Shown here piece by piece: positions 49,706 to 60,777 of a stretch of 64,000 bases of DNA. The notes beneath the pieces are model-generated. The model made no database searches, was not told the DNA's origin, and worked only from the letters and a program-made list of their open reading frames with translations. How positions within the stretch are numbered: the stretch's first letter is position 1; each line of letters starts with the position of its first letter. A program made the translations under genes and the position numbers. Source of the stretch: Citrus sinensis (Eukaryota; Streptophyta; Magnoliopsida; Sapindales; Rutaceae); contig NC_068556.1 in NCBI RefSeq assembly GCF_022201045.2, positions 20,379,501 to 20,443,500 of the forward strand, given 5' to 3'.

Positions 49706-51981
49706 TGTAACATCCCAAATCTAATATGTGTGGAGCACGTGGTAAATAAGGTTACTTATAAATCATAATTCATACACCAAATACCTCAAATTTTATTAAT
49801 TAAATCGACAAATCCACAAGTCTAATGCTAAATATTTTCTCCCAAAAACATAAATATAGCAAAAGTCTCAAAACTCTCTAAATACAAATTCATAAATAAA
49901 CAAACTTAAGGGAAACAGAAGTTCATCCTTATGTTATTCAACTAGTGAAACTAAATAAAACTCTAACTCTAAAGATAAGCACACTTTTCAAGAAGCTACT
50001 CAATTTGCAAAAAGTAGTGACGAGGGTTGAGCTGTTAACTCAGCAAAACAATTCCCAACACGCAATGCTTATCAAGTACTAAAAATATTGCAAGCCTTCT
50101 TTTTATTAAAACATATATTATAAGTCATAAATTTCATAAAACGCCATATTACGACAGATGACACAAATTCATAGTAATTTAGACTATTAAAAACATAATT
50201 AATCATGAGAGCAAATCGTATAGCATATATACAGAAAACAAAATGTTAGCTCATATCACATAGTATCACTTATACTACCAGTGACCCGACCAGAAATTGA
50301 ATCAGAATCATAATATTGTATACACATTCAGAATAGAAATCCAATACCAGTCTAGAACATATATATCGTATAGTACGATCAGAATCAGAATCAGAATAAC
50401 TACAGAAAAAGAGTCAAAATATTTAAATTCATTTTTCATATGTAACGACTTGCCGTGGCACTTCGTGACATTCTGACCCTCGAGAGGTGAGCCTTGCATA
50501 GTCTCAAGAGGTGGCCACCGAACAATCATAAATAATATCAATCATATATATATATATATATGTTGAATTTATAAAAATCAACAATGATTTAAGCTTGTAA
50601 AATAAATTCAATTCTAATATTTTATAGACAAATTCATGAAAGATAATCATTTATCAAAATAAATTACATATTTTAAAGGCATTTATATTATTATGTTAAA
50701 ACCATAAAAAATAACATAATTTTCATATTTGAAAATATTTACATAAATTAATTTTGTTATTAAAAACAATTAATTTTCAAAGAATTATAAAAAAACACAT
50801 GTACTTATAATAATATCAAAATGATAATACATATACAGCATATTAGGAATGAAGTCACTTACCTCAATAAAAGCAATGATTTGAACACACTTCGAAGCTT
50901 CTAACAGCCTCTAGTATCTCCAACACCTTAAACAAATACAAGGCATAACTATTAACAACTTATTTTGAAAATCTGATTTTGTAATTCATACTTGTACAAT
51001 GATTCTCTGAATTTTAACTCTTAATCTAATAATCTGAATGACACAATATTATACAGAGCTATTCTGGACATCCATGGGTATCTCACATAAAATTTTCAGG
51101 AGGATCTAATACCAAAAACATTTTCAACACTATTTATTTTTTGTTTGGGTTTCAAGATTTTTATAAAACTATATCTTAATCAGAAAATTATGAAATTAAA
51201 ACTGGAAATACTAGACATGTATATTGATCTCTATTTAAAATTTTAGAATTTTTTGAGATTTTTGATGCTACAAATAATTTTGTGAAGTTAGTCGTTGTGC
51301 TGAAATTGTAGTTTTCTAGTGCAACAATGTCGGCTTCGCAAATCCATATAAAATCGAAAACAAAGTCAAACCTTATAAAACAAAATTTATTCAGTAAGCC
51401 ATGCATGTCTAGTTTACAGAAAAGTAAAATACTTTTCAAGAATCGTCTTTAAAGTACATGTTTTATTAAGAAATATCCATGCTGTCCATAAATTGTTCAG
51501 TGTAATTATTGTATCCTGGGTTAATAACGAGACTCAACAACAACTAACTCACTAAACAAAAAAGAAAAACATCCTAAATCATGCCAAAAATCCTGTAATA
51601 TTCTACAATCATGCAAAATAAAATCCTTAATAGAGTATAGCGATAAAAAATCAAGTAGAGCGTAGGGATTAAGGCTCACTAACAATAAGACTCTCTCCAA
51701 GCGAGGTTTTAAATTTTAGGGTATGAGAAAAGAGTGATGAGCAGTTGAGAGGAAAAAAAATACTGCTATGAATTTAGGGTTATGGAACAAAAAATATGAA
51801 TTTATAGAGAACCATAGGAAACCCTATTAACTTTGGAAAGAATAATTTTTTCTAAAATTATCCCATGAACCCTAATTAAGTATAACAATTCTTATTTATA
51901 AAGAAAGAAAGTTTCCACATGCGAGAATCCTTCTCCTCTCATAATTCTTTTTTTTTCAAAGATAAAATTTCGGGTGTTATA
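49706..51981 (+). mobile_element. Solo LTR of Ty3/gypsy type
   Basis: It begins TGTAACATCCCAAAT and ends ATTTCGGGTGTTATA, the classic TGTAACA...GGGTGTTACA gypsy LTR design with the final CA changed to TA. GTATA flanks both sides (49,701-49,705 and 51,982-51,986). It is 2,276 bp, with no gag-pol interior. The C-to-T change at the end fits deamination of a methylated site. Confidence 0.65.
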
Positions 51982-52387
51982 GTATATTAACATTTCTAAC
52001 TTCACAGAGGATTCTACTTATGTCGGTTTTGATGGTGAAGTGGGTCTTTGGCGAAACTCCAGCGAATCTCTGGCGACCATCCGGCGATGCACTTTGCTAC
52101 TTTCCTTTTCTTCAAATAAGTTTATCTTATTAATTTAAGAAAATAAATATAAAGTATTTGCACTTTAACTTATTTTAAATTGATTTTATTTAGAGGACAA
52201 TATTGGAATTTTTGCATTCCAATAGATGAGGAATTTGAAATCCTTACCTATTGATAAGGAGTACAAATTCTTCAACTTAATGGAATTCAATTCCAGTAAA
52301 TTGGTCCAACGAAATAGTGAAAACTAAAAAAGAAATTAAATTCTATTCCTCACGCCACTCCTCTACCCCCAACCAAACATGGCCTTA

Positions 52388-52580
52388 CCTGACAAAATAT
52401 TTGATATTTAATGACGCCATGCGATGCCCATGCAAATCCTTCCACTATCCAATTGGACCAATTTGAAGCAAGTACTTTAATCCAAATTAACAATAGATAA
52501 GGATTTTGACATCCTTACTTATTGACAAAATATTTGATATTGAATGACTCCACGCAATGCCCATGCAAATCCTTTCACTA
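52388..52580. repeat. Two direct copies of a ~62-bp segment
   Basis: 'gacaaaatatttgatatt' through 'cccatgcaaatcctt' and 'cactatc' occurs at about 52,390-52,448 and again at about 52,519-52,580, about 130 bp apart. It has no coding meaning. Confidence 0.75.
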
Positions 52581-52833
52581 TCATTATCATTAATACTTAT
52601 TTGGCTAATTGTTTTTCTTTCTTGAAATTCTGATTTGTCTAATTGTATCGTTTATGTTCACATAATTGGTGCCCCCAACCACGTTGTTATTAGATACTTA
52701 TGGTGCATTTACCAATTGGTATTCAGAATAAGAAATGATAAATCATAGTAAGTAACAGAACGAGAAATGTTAAGTTGTTTACTTAACTGTAAAAATCAAA
52801 ATTAAAATGGATTGTATTTTCGTTATAGTAATC

Positions 52834-53507
52834 AACATATATCATTTACCTCCCTACTATTTTTATAATAGCAAAAAATTCCCATGACAGCATAAGTTTA
52901 CAATATTACCCTTATTTTCAACTACTCTTTTATTTACATTTATTATAAATTAAATAAATCACATGAATAAAAACTAAATAAAAAAAATTAAACTAAATAA
53001 AAAAAATTAAGTATCAAAAACAAGAAATATATGTTTTGATGTGAGTAAAAAAATTAATAATAAATTTTTTTCTTGTAATTATTTATTTTGTGAACATTTT
53101 CTTATAATAAATATTTTGTAATATTTTAAAATTAAATGTAAAAAGTATAGGCAAACTATTTTATTATTTATCTTATAATAAATTTTTATTTGTCATTCAA
53201 GTTTTCTTATAATAATTTTTTTATCATTTTATAATAATTTTCTTATATTTTTATTATAAGAAAATTTTCACAAAATAAATAAGTACAAGAAAAAAAATTT
53301 ATTATTAATTTTTTTGCTCATATCAAAATATATATTTCTTATTTTTAATACTTAATTTTTTATTTAGTTTCTATTCATGTGATTTATTTAATTTATAATA
53401 AATATAAATAAAAGATTAATTGAAAATAAGGGTAATATTGTAAACTTATGTTATCAGAGGGGTTTTTGGCTATTATAAAAACAGCAAGGGAAAAAATGGT
53501 ATATGTT
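52834..53507. mobile_element. Large fold-back (inverted-repeat) element
   Basis: The left arm (about 52,834-53,110) and right arm (about 53,251-53,507) are inverted copies over roughly 260-280 bp, with matching landmarks: 'tttataatagc', 'cataagtttacaat', 'attacccttattttcaa', 'ataaatcacatgaata' and 'ttattttgtgaa'. The loop of about 140 bp is AT-rich with repeated 'cttataataa'. The left arm has a short internal duplication. The element is noncoding and would form a long hairpin RNA if transcribed. Confidence 0.85.
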
Positions 53508-55671
53508 AGGGGGGAAAGTAGCAATCTCCCTTTTCGTTGATATATTTACTTTATCTGAGAATTAAAATCGACTATTTTAAATTATTAAAATATCTTTAAT
53601 TAATTATTATTATTATTTATTATAATAATGTGATTATTATTATTCAAAATATTACTATTAATAATAAAGATAATTTAATTGAGACAAGAATAGAATTATT
53701 AAATTTGAGTGGGGTAAAAAAATGGGTTGACTTCTTATAAGGGTTAGGAATTAAATTCTTAATTAAGAATTCAGCTCTCATTTCTTAACTCAAAAAATAT
53801 ATGGACTCCACTTTACGTCATTCAGTTACCCCTTTGGTTTTAACAAGTAAATAACGACCTATTGATTATCAATGGAGTCAAAAATCGCAGGCTATCACGT
53901 AAAACTCCTAATTGAAAAATCCTAATAATAGTAAAGAACATAAACGCGGCAAACATTTAATAGTTCGTTAGTAATTTCCCTTTCTGCTTCCTTGAAACTA
54001 CAGCACTTTTTTATAAAAATTTAACGGTCAATCAAAAGTTTTATAATATCTGGGAGAAAAAGAATAAAAAAGAAAAGAAAAGCTGTGTAAACATCAATTG
54101 GAATTGACTTCGTTTGACGTTTGAAGTTTCGCAGAACCATTCAATGATTCAAATGCAAAATTTCCACGACGTGTGTGAAAGACTAATGGGAAAGAAACTT
54201 ATTCAGATGTTTCCCTTGTGTTCTGTTATGTCTGAACTCTTGACTTTCAACAGCGCACTGAGACTTCTTGTACGGACAACGAGGATTGCTTTTGCTTTAC
54301 TCTCCTGGGGTTTCACTGCAACTACGTCGTTTCATTGTACATTTCTCATATACTTAAAAGCTTCTAAATCCATGAACTAAGAAGACGAAGAAGCAGAAGA
54401 CTGGGAAGTCATTGCAGCTGTTGACTCTTTTTCTGGGAGATTTAAAGTTCTTTAAAGAGGTAAATAAAGTTTCAGAATTTTTCAATCTTGCTTCGGCTTA
54501 ATGTGTTTAGTTACTTTAGCTTTGTCGGGATTTGGGATTGTTCTTAAGATTGAGATGATTGAATTGTCAGACTCAGCATTATGGCTAAGCCTTTACTTTA
54601 ATTGGCGCTGGTTTTTTCTTTTGCGGATCTTGGAACTTTGGGTACATGCAGTAATATTTAGAACTTTAATCCGCAAGTAAATGGAAATTTGACGATATTT
54701 TTCATATTCTATTTAATTGTTTTTGTTGGTGGTTTCTTGTCATTTGATTTTAATATTGAGTTATCTGTAGATATCTTTCAATTTCACTTGCTATTCCATT
54801 CTAACTTTCTACTGCAAAATCTCACGGGGATTGATTTGTTCTTCATTTGAATAATCTTTTTTTTTTTTCTTTCAATTTTCCCATAAAACTTAGAGAGAAT
54901 GTTCATGGGAGCCTAGTAGGGGTGTCCAAATAGTTCTTTCTTTGTTGATTCAAATTATGGTGCTCGACATTCATAAATGATCTTTAGGGTGAACTGATGT
55001 GAGGACAAAAACAGAAAACGGCCAAAAAGAGCTTTAATTATCTATTCCATTCTACAGTCTTGATCATTCAGTAATGCTTTTTGGTTTCTGTTTCAGAGCA
55101 AGGAATTAGACCATACCAAGATGTATATTATCCATATACTTTATTCCAATTGAGATGTTCTTGTTCATCTAAGATGGAAGAAAGGCCTATCTATTTGTTC
55201 AGTTATCAGCAGAAGAATCATTTCATCCAGCACGAGTACTTTTTATTTTCTAATATATTTTTATCCTTATTTTCTACAAATGAACTTTTAATACTATTAG
55301 AAGAGGTATTCAAGAAGGTTCCTTCAACCCCTTCTTTTTAGTCTTTTGCTTGCATCTGGATAGCAAGGGATGGACAGGGATTAGCCTTCCTCATTTTCTG
55401 ATGAACTTATTTTTTCCTTAAAATTCTTTGCTTATGACCAAATTTGTCCTGCTTTTTCTTATGATCCGTAATTATTTATTTTGTTTTGTTTTCAGTCTTG
55501 AGGTTTCTTTAATAAGGTTCTCGCGGCTGAAAACTGCCAAACTCAGACAAAAAAGCGGAGTAGAGGAAATTTCTTCAAGGGAAAATTTTGAGCTGTTGGG
55601 TTCAATTAATTGATTTCCAAGCCCTATCTTGCTTTGTTTAGAATCAAAGATATTTGCATATAACTATTACT
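53508..55671 (+). other. Promoter and probable 5' UTR with introns of the U-box gene
   Basis: AT-rich sequence to about 54,050 is followed by a leader-like stretch. A plausible donor occurs at about 54,461 ('aaagag|gtaaat') and acceptors at about 55,097 ('gtttcag|agcaag') and 55,496 ('gttttcag|tcttgag'), so the leader may be spliced. No frame here links to the coding region. Confidence 0.4.
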
Positions 55672-58600
55672 ATGGCCTTGGAGCTCATACCTATAGGGAC
55701 TATCTTGGCTGTTCTGACAAATCAGGTCATTAAAACAGCTCAGGCTGCAAAAAATGTTGTATATGAGAAGGAAAGTTTTAAGGTTCTCTCAAAGCATCTT
55801 TTCGACATTGAATCAGTGCTAAAAGAATTGCAGCTTCAAAAGTTGAATGATTCTCAAGCTGTGAGGCTAGCCCTTGAAAGCCTTGAAGCTGATGTTGAGA
55901 AGGCAAATAACTTGGTGGAGAAGTACAAGAATAAATCCCGCTTCTACTTACTGGTCAAATGCCGGTACATTGTCAATGAGATACAGGAGGTCACGAGAAA
56001 TATTGGAAGGTCTTTGGCTTCTTTATCCCTTGCAAATACAGAAGTCCTCTCAGAGATCTCTGACCAGATGAATAGACTACAGAATGAGATGCAGAGGGTG
56101 GAATTTAAGGCTTCACAGTCTCAGATCGTTGACAAGTTAAATCAGGGTCTCAGAGATCAGAAACTTGACCAGGGTTTTGCAAATGATATGCTAGAAGAGA
56201 TAGCAAGGGCAGTTGGGGTACCTGTTGAGCCGTCGGAGATAAGTAAGGAGCTTGCCAGCTTCAGAAGGGAGAAAGAAGAAGCAGCTAACCGGAAAGAAAG
56301 GGCTGAAGTTTTGTTCTTGGACCAGGTTATTGAGCTGCTCTCTCGGGCTGATGCCGCAAGAGACTATGAGGAAGTCAAGAAGCAGTATTTTCAAAGGCTT
56401 CAAATTATAGAGAGATATGACTCAAGAGAAAACTATATCCAACCACTTAATGCTTTCAAATGCCGTATAACTGGTACTGTAATGATGGATCCTGTCAGCC
56501 TATATACCGGCACTACCTGTGAGAGAGCTGCCATTGAAGCTTGGCTTGATCGCAGAGAAAAAACTGACCCAGAAACGGGTGTTGTTCTCGAAGACACCTC
56601 GTTGAGGTCTAATTCACCCTTGAGACAATCAATAGAAGAATGGAAAGAACTGAATTATTGTCTTAACATAAGATGTTGCAGGGCAAAGTTGTTATCTGGC
56701 ATTGATTCATCTGAGTTGGAGGCCCTTGACCAAATGCAGGATCTTATGAGGGAAAGTTCCATAAACAAGGACTGGATTTCCATAGGAGGTATTACAGACA
56801 TTATAATCTCCATTCTTGGGAGCTCACACAACAAAGATGTGAAGATGAAGATACTAATTACCTTAAAACAACTTGTTAAAGGACATGCTAGAAATAAGGT
56901 ACACTGCTTTAGCATCACACTTATATTTAAGGGGGGTTGTGGCTGGCATTGGTTGTATTCATTCCAAATTGCAAAAATCTTATAAGTCAGTTCTTTTTCA
57001 AATGCAATATATTTTGGGATGCAATATATTTTGGAAGTCAGTATTTGGTCCCGTAATAAGCTAATGTCTTTCCAAAGAAGTTGTCATAAAGAAAAATGCT
57101 TGCATTTTTCATAAATGTTTGTAGTAGGTATCAATTTATGTTTCTCTATCTGTGCTGCTTTACTGACTCTTATCTGAATAGCGATGAGAGTATAAAATAT
57201 TGTTGTCTTAGACAGGACATGACATCTGATCTGATCCTGAACTTGCACTGGCTGATTACCAAAATAACTATGTATGCATATATGCAAAGCAAATAGTTTC
57301 CCAACACATTTAGTATGACATTTGACTCATTTTACAGGAAAAAGTGATCGACTATGGGGGTTGGGATCACATTGTTCCCTGCTTAGGGCGTGACCCAAGT
57401 ATTTCACTGGCTGCTGTTAAATTGCTATATGAGTTAATGCAGGACAGATCTGGTTGGAATGTTGCTGTTTGCAGGAAACTCTCTCAGCAATGCAGTGGCA
57501 TTCTTTTCCTTGTTACTCTTATAAAGGGTCCAGTCAGGGAGTCAGCAGAGTGTGCAGAAAAAATCTTGCAACAGCTTTTTGATGTCGATGAGGAGAACTT
57601 TTGTCGTGCTGCGAAGTCAGGCTGGTACAAACCACTTATTGATCTCATCATTCAAGGTTTCGAAAACCCTTTCCTCGTTGCCCTTTTGAGTTAACATCCT
57701 TTCGTTATTTATAAATTTAGTTTGTATTTTTTTTTGGTGTTTCCATTCTTTGATATGAAAAAGCTACCTGTTGTATGAAAGATGAAGAGAAGGGTAACCT
57801 TCTACCCAATTTCTTAAATTCTTAGTGTTTTTAAATCACTTGTTTCTTGCCACAAAGAGCAGAATAATAGTAAATCATACAAAAAGATACAAGGAACTGA
57901 TAGAAAACACACATTCAGGCATTAGAAAAATATATTTTGTGTTTTCCATGAAATACAAGAGTCAAACCATTCCCTATAATGGAGCAGGTTTATTGATGCG
58001 AAAGACATCTGGTATGTTCATTTGAAGGAATTGTGATGCATTTTTGTAGGTGTACTCAAAATATTATATATGACAAAATTCATATGAAAATACATGTAAA
58101 ATTTCTTGAGAGTTAATTCATTCTATCATGCATGTCATAGAATGTCCTTGATTCTTTGAAAACTGAATGTCTTGATTTGTGTTCCTTTCTCTGATATCTG
58201 TACAGATTGAAATGCCATATCCTCTAAGTGTTATTAGAGCTTTGCATGGTTTCCTATAACCCTTCACAACTGAAATGGTAGTCATATTAATTGATCATTC
58301 TCAATAACTTCAGGGGCAGAGTCTTCAAGAATATTAATGATGAAGGCACTACTTAGTATGGAACTGGTTGATTCAAATTTAGAACTGCTTGGCAAGGAAG
58401 GAATAATACCTCCCTTGCTTGGATTGGTGGGTTCTGGCAACTTTCAGTCAAAAGAGCTGTCCTTGTCTGTTTTGGTAAAACTATCAGGTTGCAGTAAAAA
58501 CAGAGAGCTTATTTCTGCTGCTGGTGGGATTCCTCAGGTTTTGGAACTGATGTTCTCTTCCCATGTTCCATCAAATATTATTGTTAAATGCTCCGAAATC

Positions 58601-59806
58601 CTTGAAAAACTTTCTTCTGATGGAATCAAGTTTCTTGTTGATGAAAAAGGGAACCGACTTGAGTTAGAACCAATTGTCACCAATTTGTTAACTTTGCAAC
58701 AGAATTTCAACTCTTCTTACAATGTTCGGAAACCTGCTTTGCGAGCTCTTTTTAGAATTTGCAAGTCTGAAGCTGAGTTGGTTAAGATTGCCGTCGTCAA
58801 AGCCAATGGTGTGTCTCTAATCCTTTCACTTCTTGATGACACTGACTCAGAAGTTCGTGAAATAGCCATAAATCTTCTATTCCTCTTCTCGCATCATGAA
58901 CCTGAAGGAGTTGTGGAGTACCTTCTTAAGCCAAAAAGATTGGAGGCTTTAGTAGGTTTTCTTGAGAATGATGCCAAGCATGATGTCCAGATGGCTGCTG
59001 CCGGTTTATTAGCCAATCTCCCCAAATCGGAATTGTCACTTACGATGAAATTAATTGAATTAGATGGACTTAATGCAATCATAAACATTTTAAAATCAGG
59101 GACCATGGAAGCAAAAGAAAATGCTCTAAGTGCACTCTTCAGGTTCACTGATCCCACAAATCTTGAGGCACAGCGGAATGTGGTTGAACGGGGAGTATAT
59201 CCTTTGCTTGTTAATCTTCTCCAGATCGGTTCAATAACAGCAAAAGCAAGAGCGGCAGCTCTCATTGGTACTCTTTCCACAAGCAGCCCAAAGTTTACTG
59301 ATATGCCGGAATCAGCTGGTTGCTGGTGTTTCCGTCCCTCTCGTGCTCATTTATGCCAAGTACATGGGGGTATTTGTAGTGAGAGCACTTCATTTTGTCT
59401 CTTGAAAGCAAATGCTTTGCCTCATTTGGTAAAACTCTTGCAAGGACGGGTTCATGCAACTGCTTATGAAGCAATTCAGACACTTTCCACGCTGGTTCAA
59501 GAAGGCTGTCAACAAAGAGGAGTCAATGTGTTGCATCAGGAAGAAGCCATAAAACCTACACTGGAGATTCTGACTTGGGGAACTGACTCTCTGAAGGAAG
59601 AGGCTTTGGGATTCTTGGAGAAGGTTTTTATGTCCAAGGAAATGGTTGATACCTATGGCTCATCAGCTAGGTTACTTCTTGTTCCTCTCACGAGCAGGAA
59701 TGTTCATGAAGATGGTTCTCTTGAAAGGAAGGCTGCTAAAGTCTTGTCGCTCATTGAACGCTACTCAAGATCATCAACATCTCTTATTCCAGGACTATTT
59801 GGGTAA
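55672..59806 (+). CDS. U-box/armadillo E3 ubiquitin ligase (PUB42/43/44 type)
   Basis: Three exons, 55672-56898, 57338-57656 and 58314-59806, have matching phases (0, then 1) and give 1,012 residues. I use the Met at 55,672 (MALELIPIGT), which starts the conserved N-terminal helical region (1-250, coiled-coil prone), rather than the Met 18 bp earlier. The U-box is at about 258-331 (NAFKCRITGTVMMDPVSL...ERAAIEAWLDR...LRQSIEEWKELN). Armadillo-like helical repeats fill about 350-1,000, including the family's GCWCFRPSRAHLCQVHGGIC insertion. U-box proteins transfer ubiquitin with an E2 and ARM repeats choose the substrate; the PUB44/SAUL1 group controls senescence and immunity at the plasma membrane. 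Length is nearer PUB42 (about 1,030) than PUB43/44 (about 800), so the exact orthologue is open. Confidence 0.88.
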
Positions 59807-60636
59807 AATTATATTTTATCAGGTTGAAGCAAACCGCTAGCATTCTATGAAGTGCACTATGACCAGCAGAATGTTAAATTTAGCACTCAGGAATTAATAA
59901 TTTTTTCAATATATATATATATATATATATGCAACATTACTGTGATAGGACACTTGAAAACCAACTGGACAGATTAAAGATATAGCACCTGCTTCTACAG
60001 ACAGATTCTGTACTGAAAAACGCATGTATAGAATTGAAGTTATACTAATAACATGTTCATTTTTGTCAAATGCAAAAAAATCGTTAGTTGCATTTCTCCT
60101 TGCTCTTTCCAGCTTCTCATTGTCTTATTCTCATCAGTCATTCAACAATCCATAAACATTCATTGGGAAAATGCTTTTGTTCTGAATAGAGTTTTAATTT
60201 TAATTTATAAATTTTGTCTACTACAACAAACAAGATTGGTACCTTGGAGGCTTGAGGTTCCATTTAATGTTAGCGGAAGGAGAAAAGAGCACACACTTGC
60301 CCATTGCAAATTTGTAAAGACAGTTCACCAAATGTCGATTTTGAATTTTGATAGCTACAGAAAATTTACTAACAGCAATCTAACTGATAACGACACCTAT
60401 TTATTTCTAATTGCTGTTACATACAAACGAGTAATTAATTAATCATTGATTATTTTCTTAAGAATATTGATAGCTTGTCAATTTCTTTTCAATCTTTCAG
60501 CAAAGACCAGTGGAGGATACATATATGCCTAGCGATCAATTGGCTTGTAATTGTTTTCTTGATGTTATTGAGATTTAGTTTCTTTCTTTTTCTTCATTAG
60601 ACATTAATGGTGGACACCAATTCATTGTATGTATAT
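59807..60636. other. 3' flank of the U-box gene
   Basis: It contains the 3' UTR and an (AT)n run at about 59,910-59,930. An open frame at 60,053-60,442 lacks any recognisable motif and is not annotated. Confidence 0.45.
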
Positions 60637-60777
60637 GTAAACTTGTGGTGCAACTGTGGTACCGTGCCACAGTTGCATTTAGTCGTTGGATGCCAGTAGA
60701 TCCCACCAATTCAAGTGTATCCAACGGCTGGATACAACTGTGGCACGGTACCACAGTTACACTGTAGCCTGATCCTT
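60637..60777. mobile_element. Small palindromic MITE-like element, copy 2
   Basis: It matches the element at 1,244-1,388: GGTGCAACTGTGGTACCGTG on the left and CACGGTACCACAGTTACAC on the right, with 'gttggatgccagtagatccc' between. Ends are somewhat eroded. Confidence 0.65.

Larger units (their letters stand above)
48336..52384. mobile_element. Possible PIF/Harbinger-like element carrying nested insertions
   Basis: The left end (about 48,336, after TTA) includes GGTGTTTGATTTTAAG followed by GA-rich sequence. The right end includes 'ctccaccc'-like sequence and CCAACCAAACATGGCC followed by TTA. The two ends are inverted relative to each other (TGTTTGGTT-type) and flanked by TTA, as in Tourist/PIF elements. 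Removing the nested hAT MITE (48,695-49,319) and the solo LTR (49,706-51,981) leaves about 1.1 kb of noncoding element. Ends are degenerate, so this is tentative. Confidence 0.4.

Noticed and set aside
60053-60442. 129-residue frame after the U-box gene
   Set aside because: AT-driven composition, no motif and no splice or promoter support.
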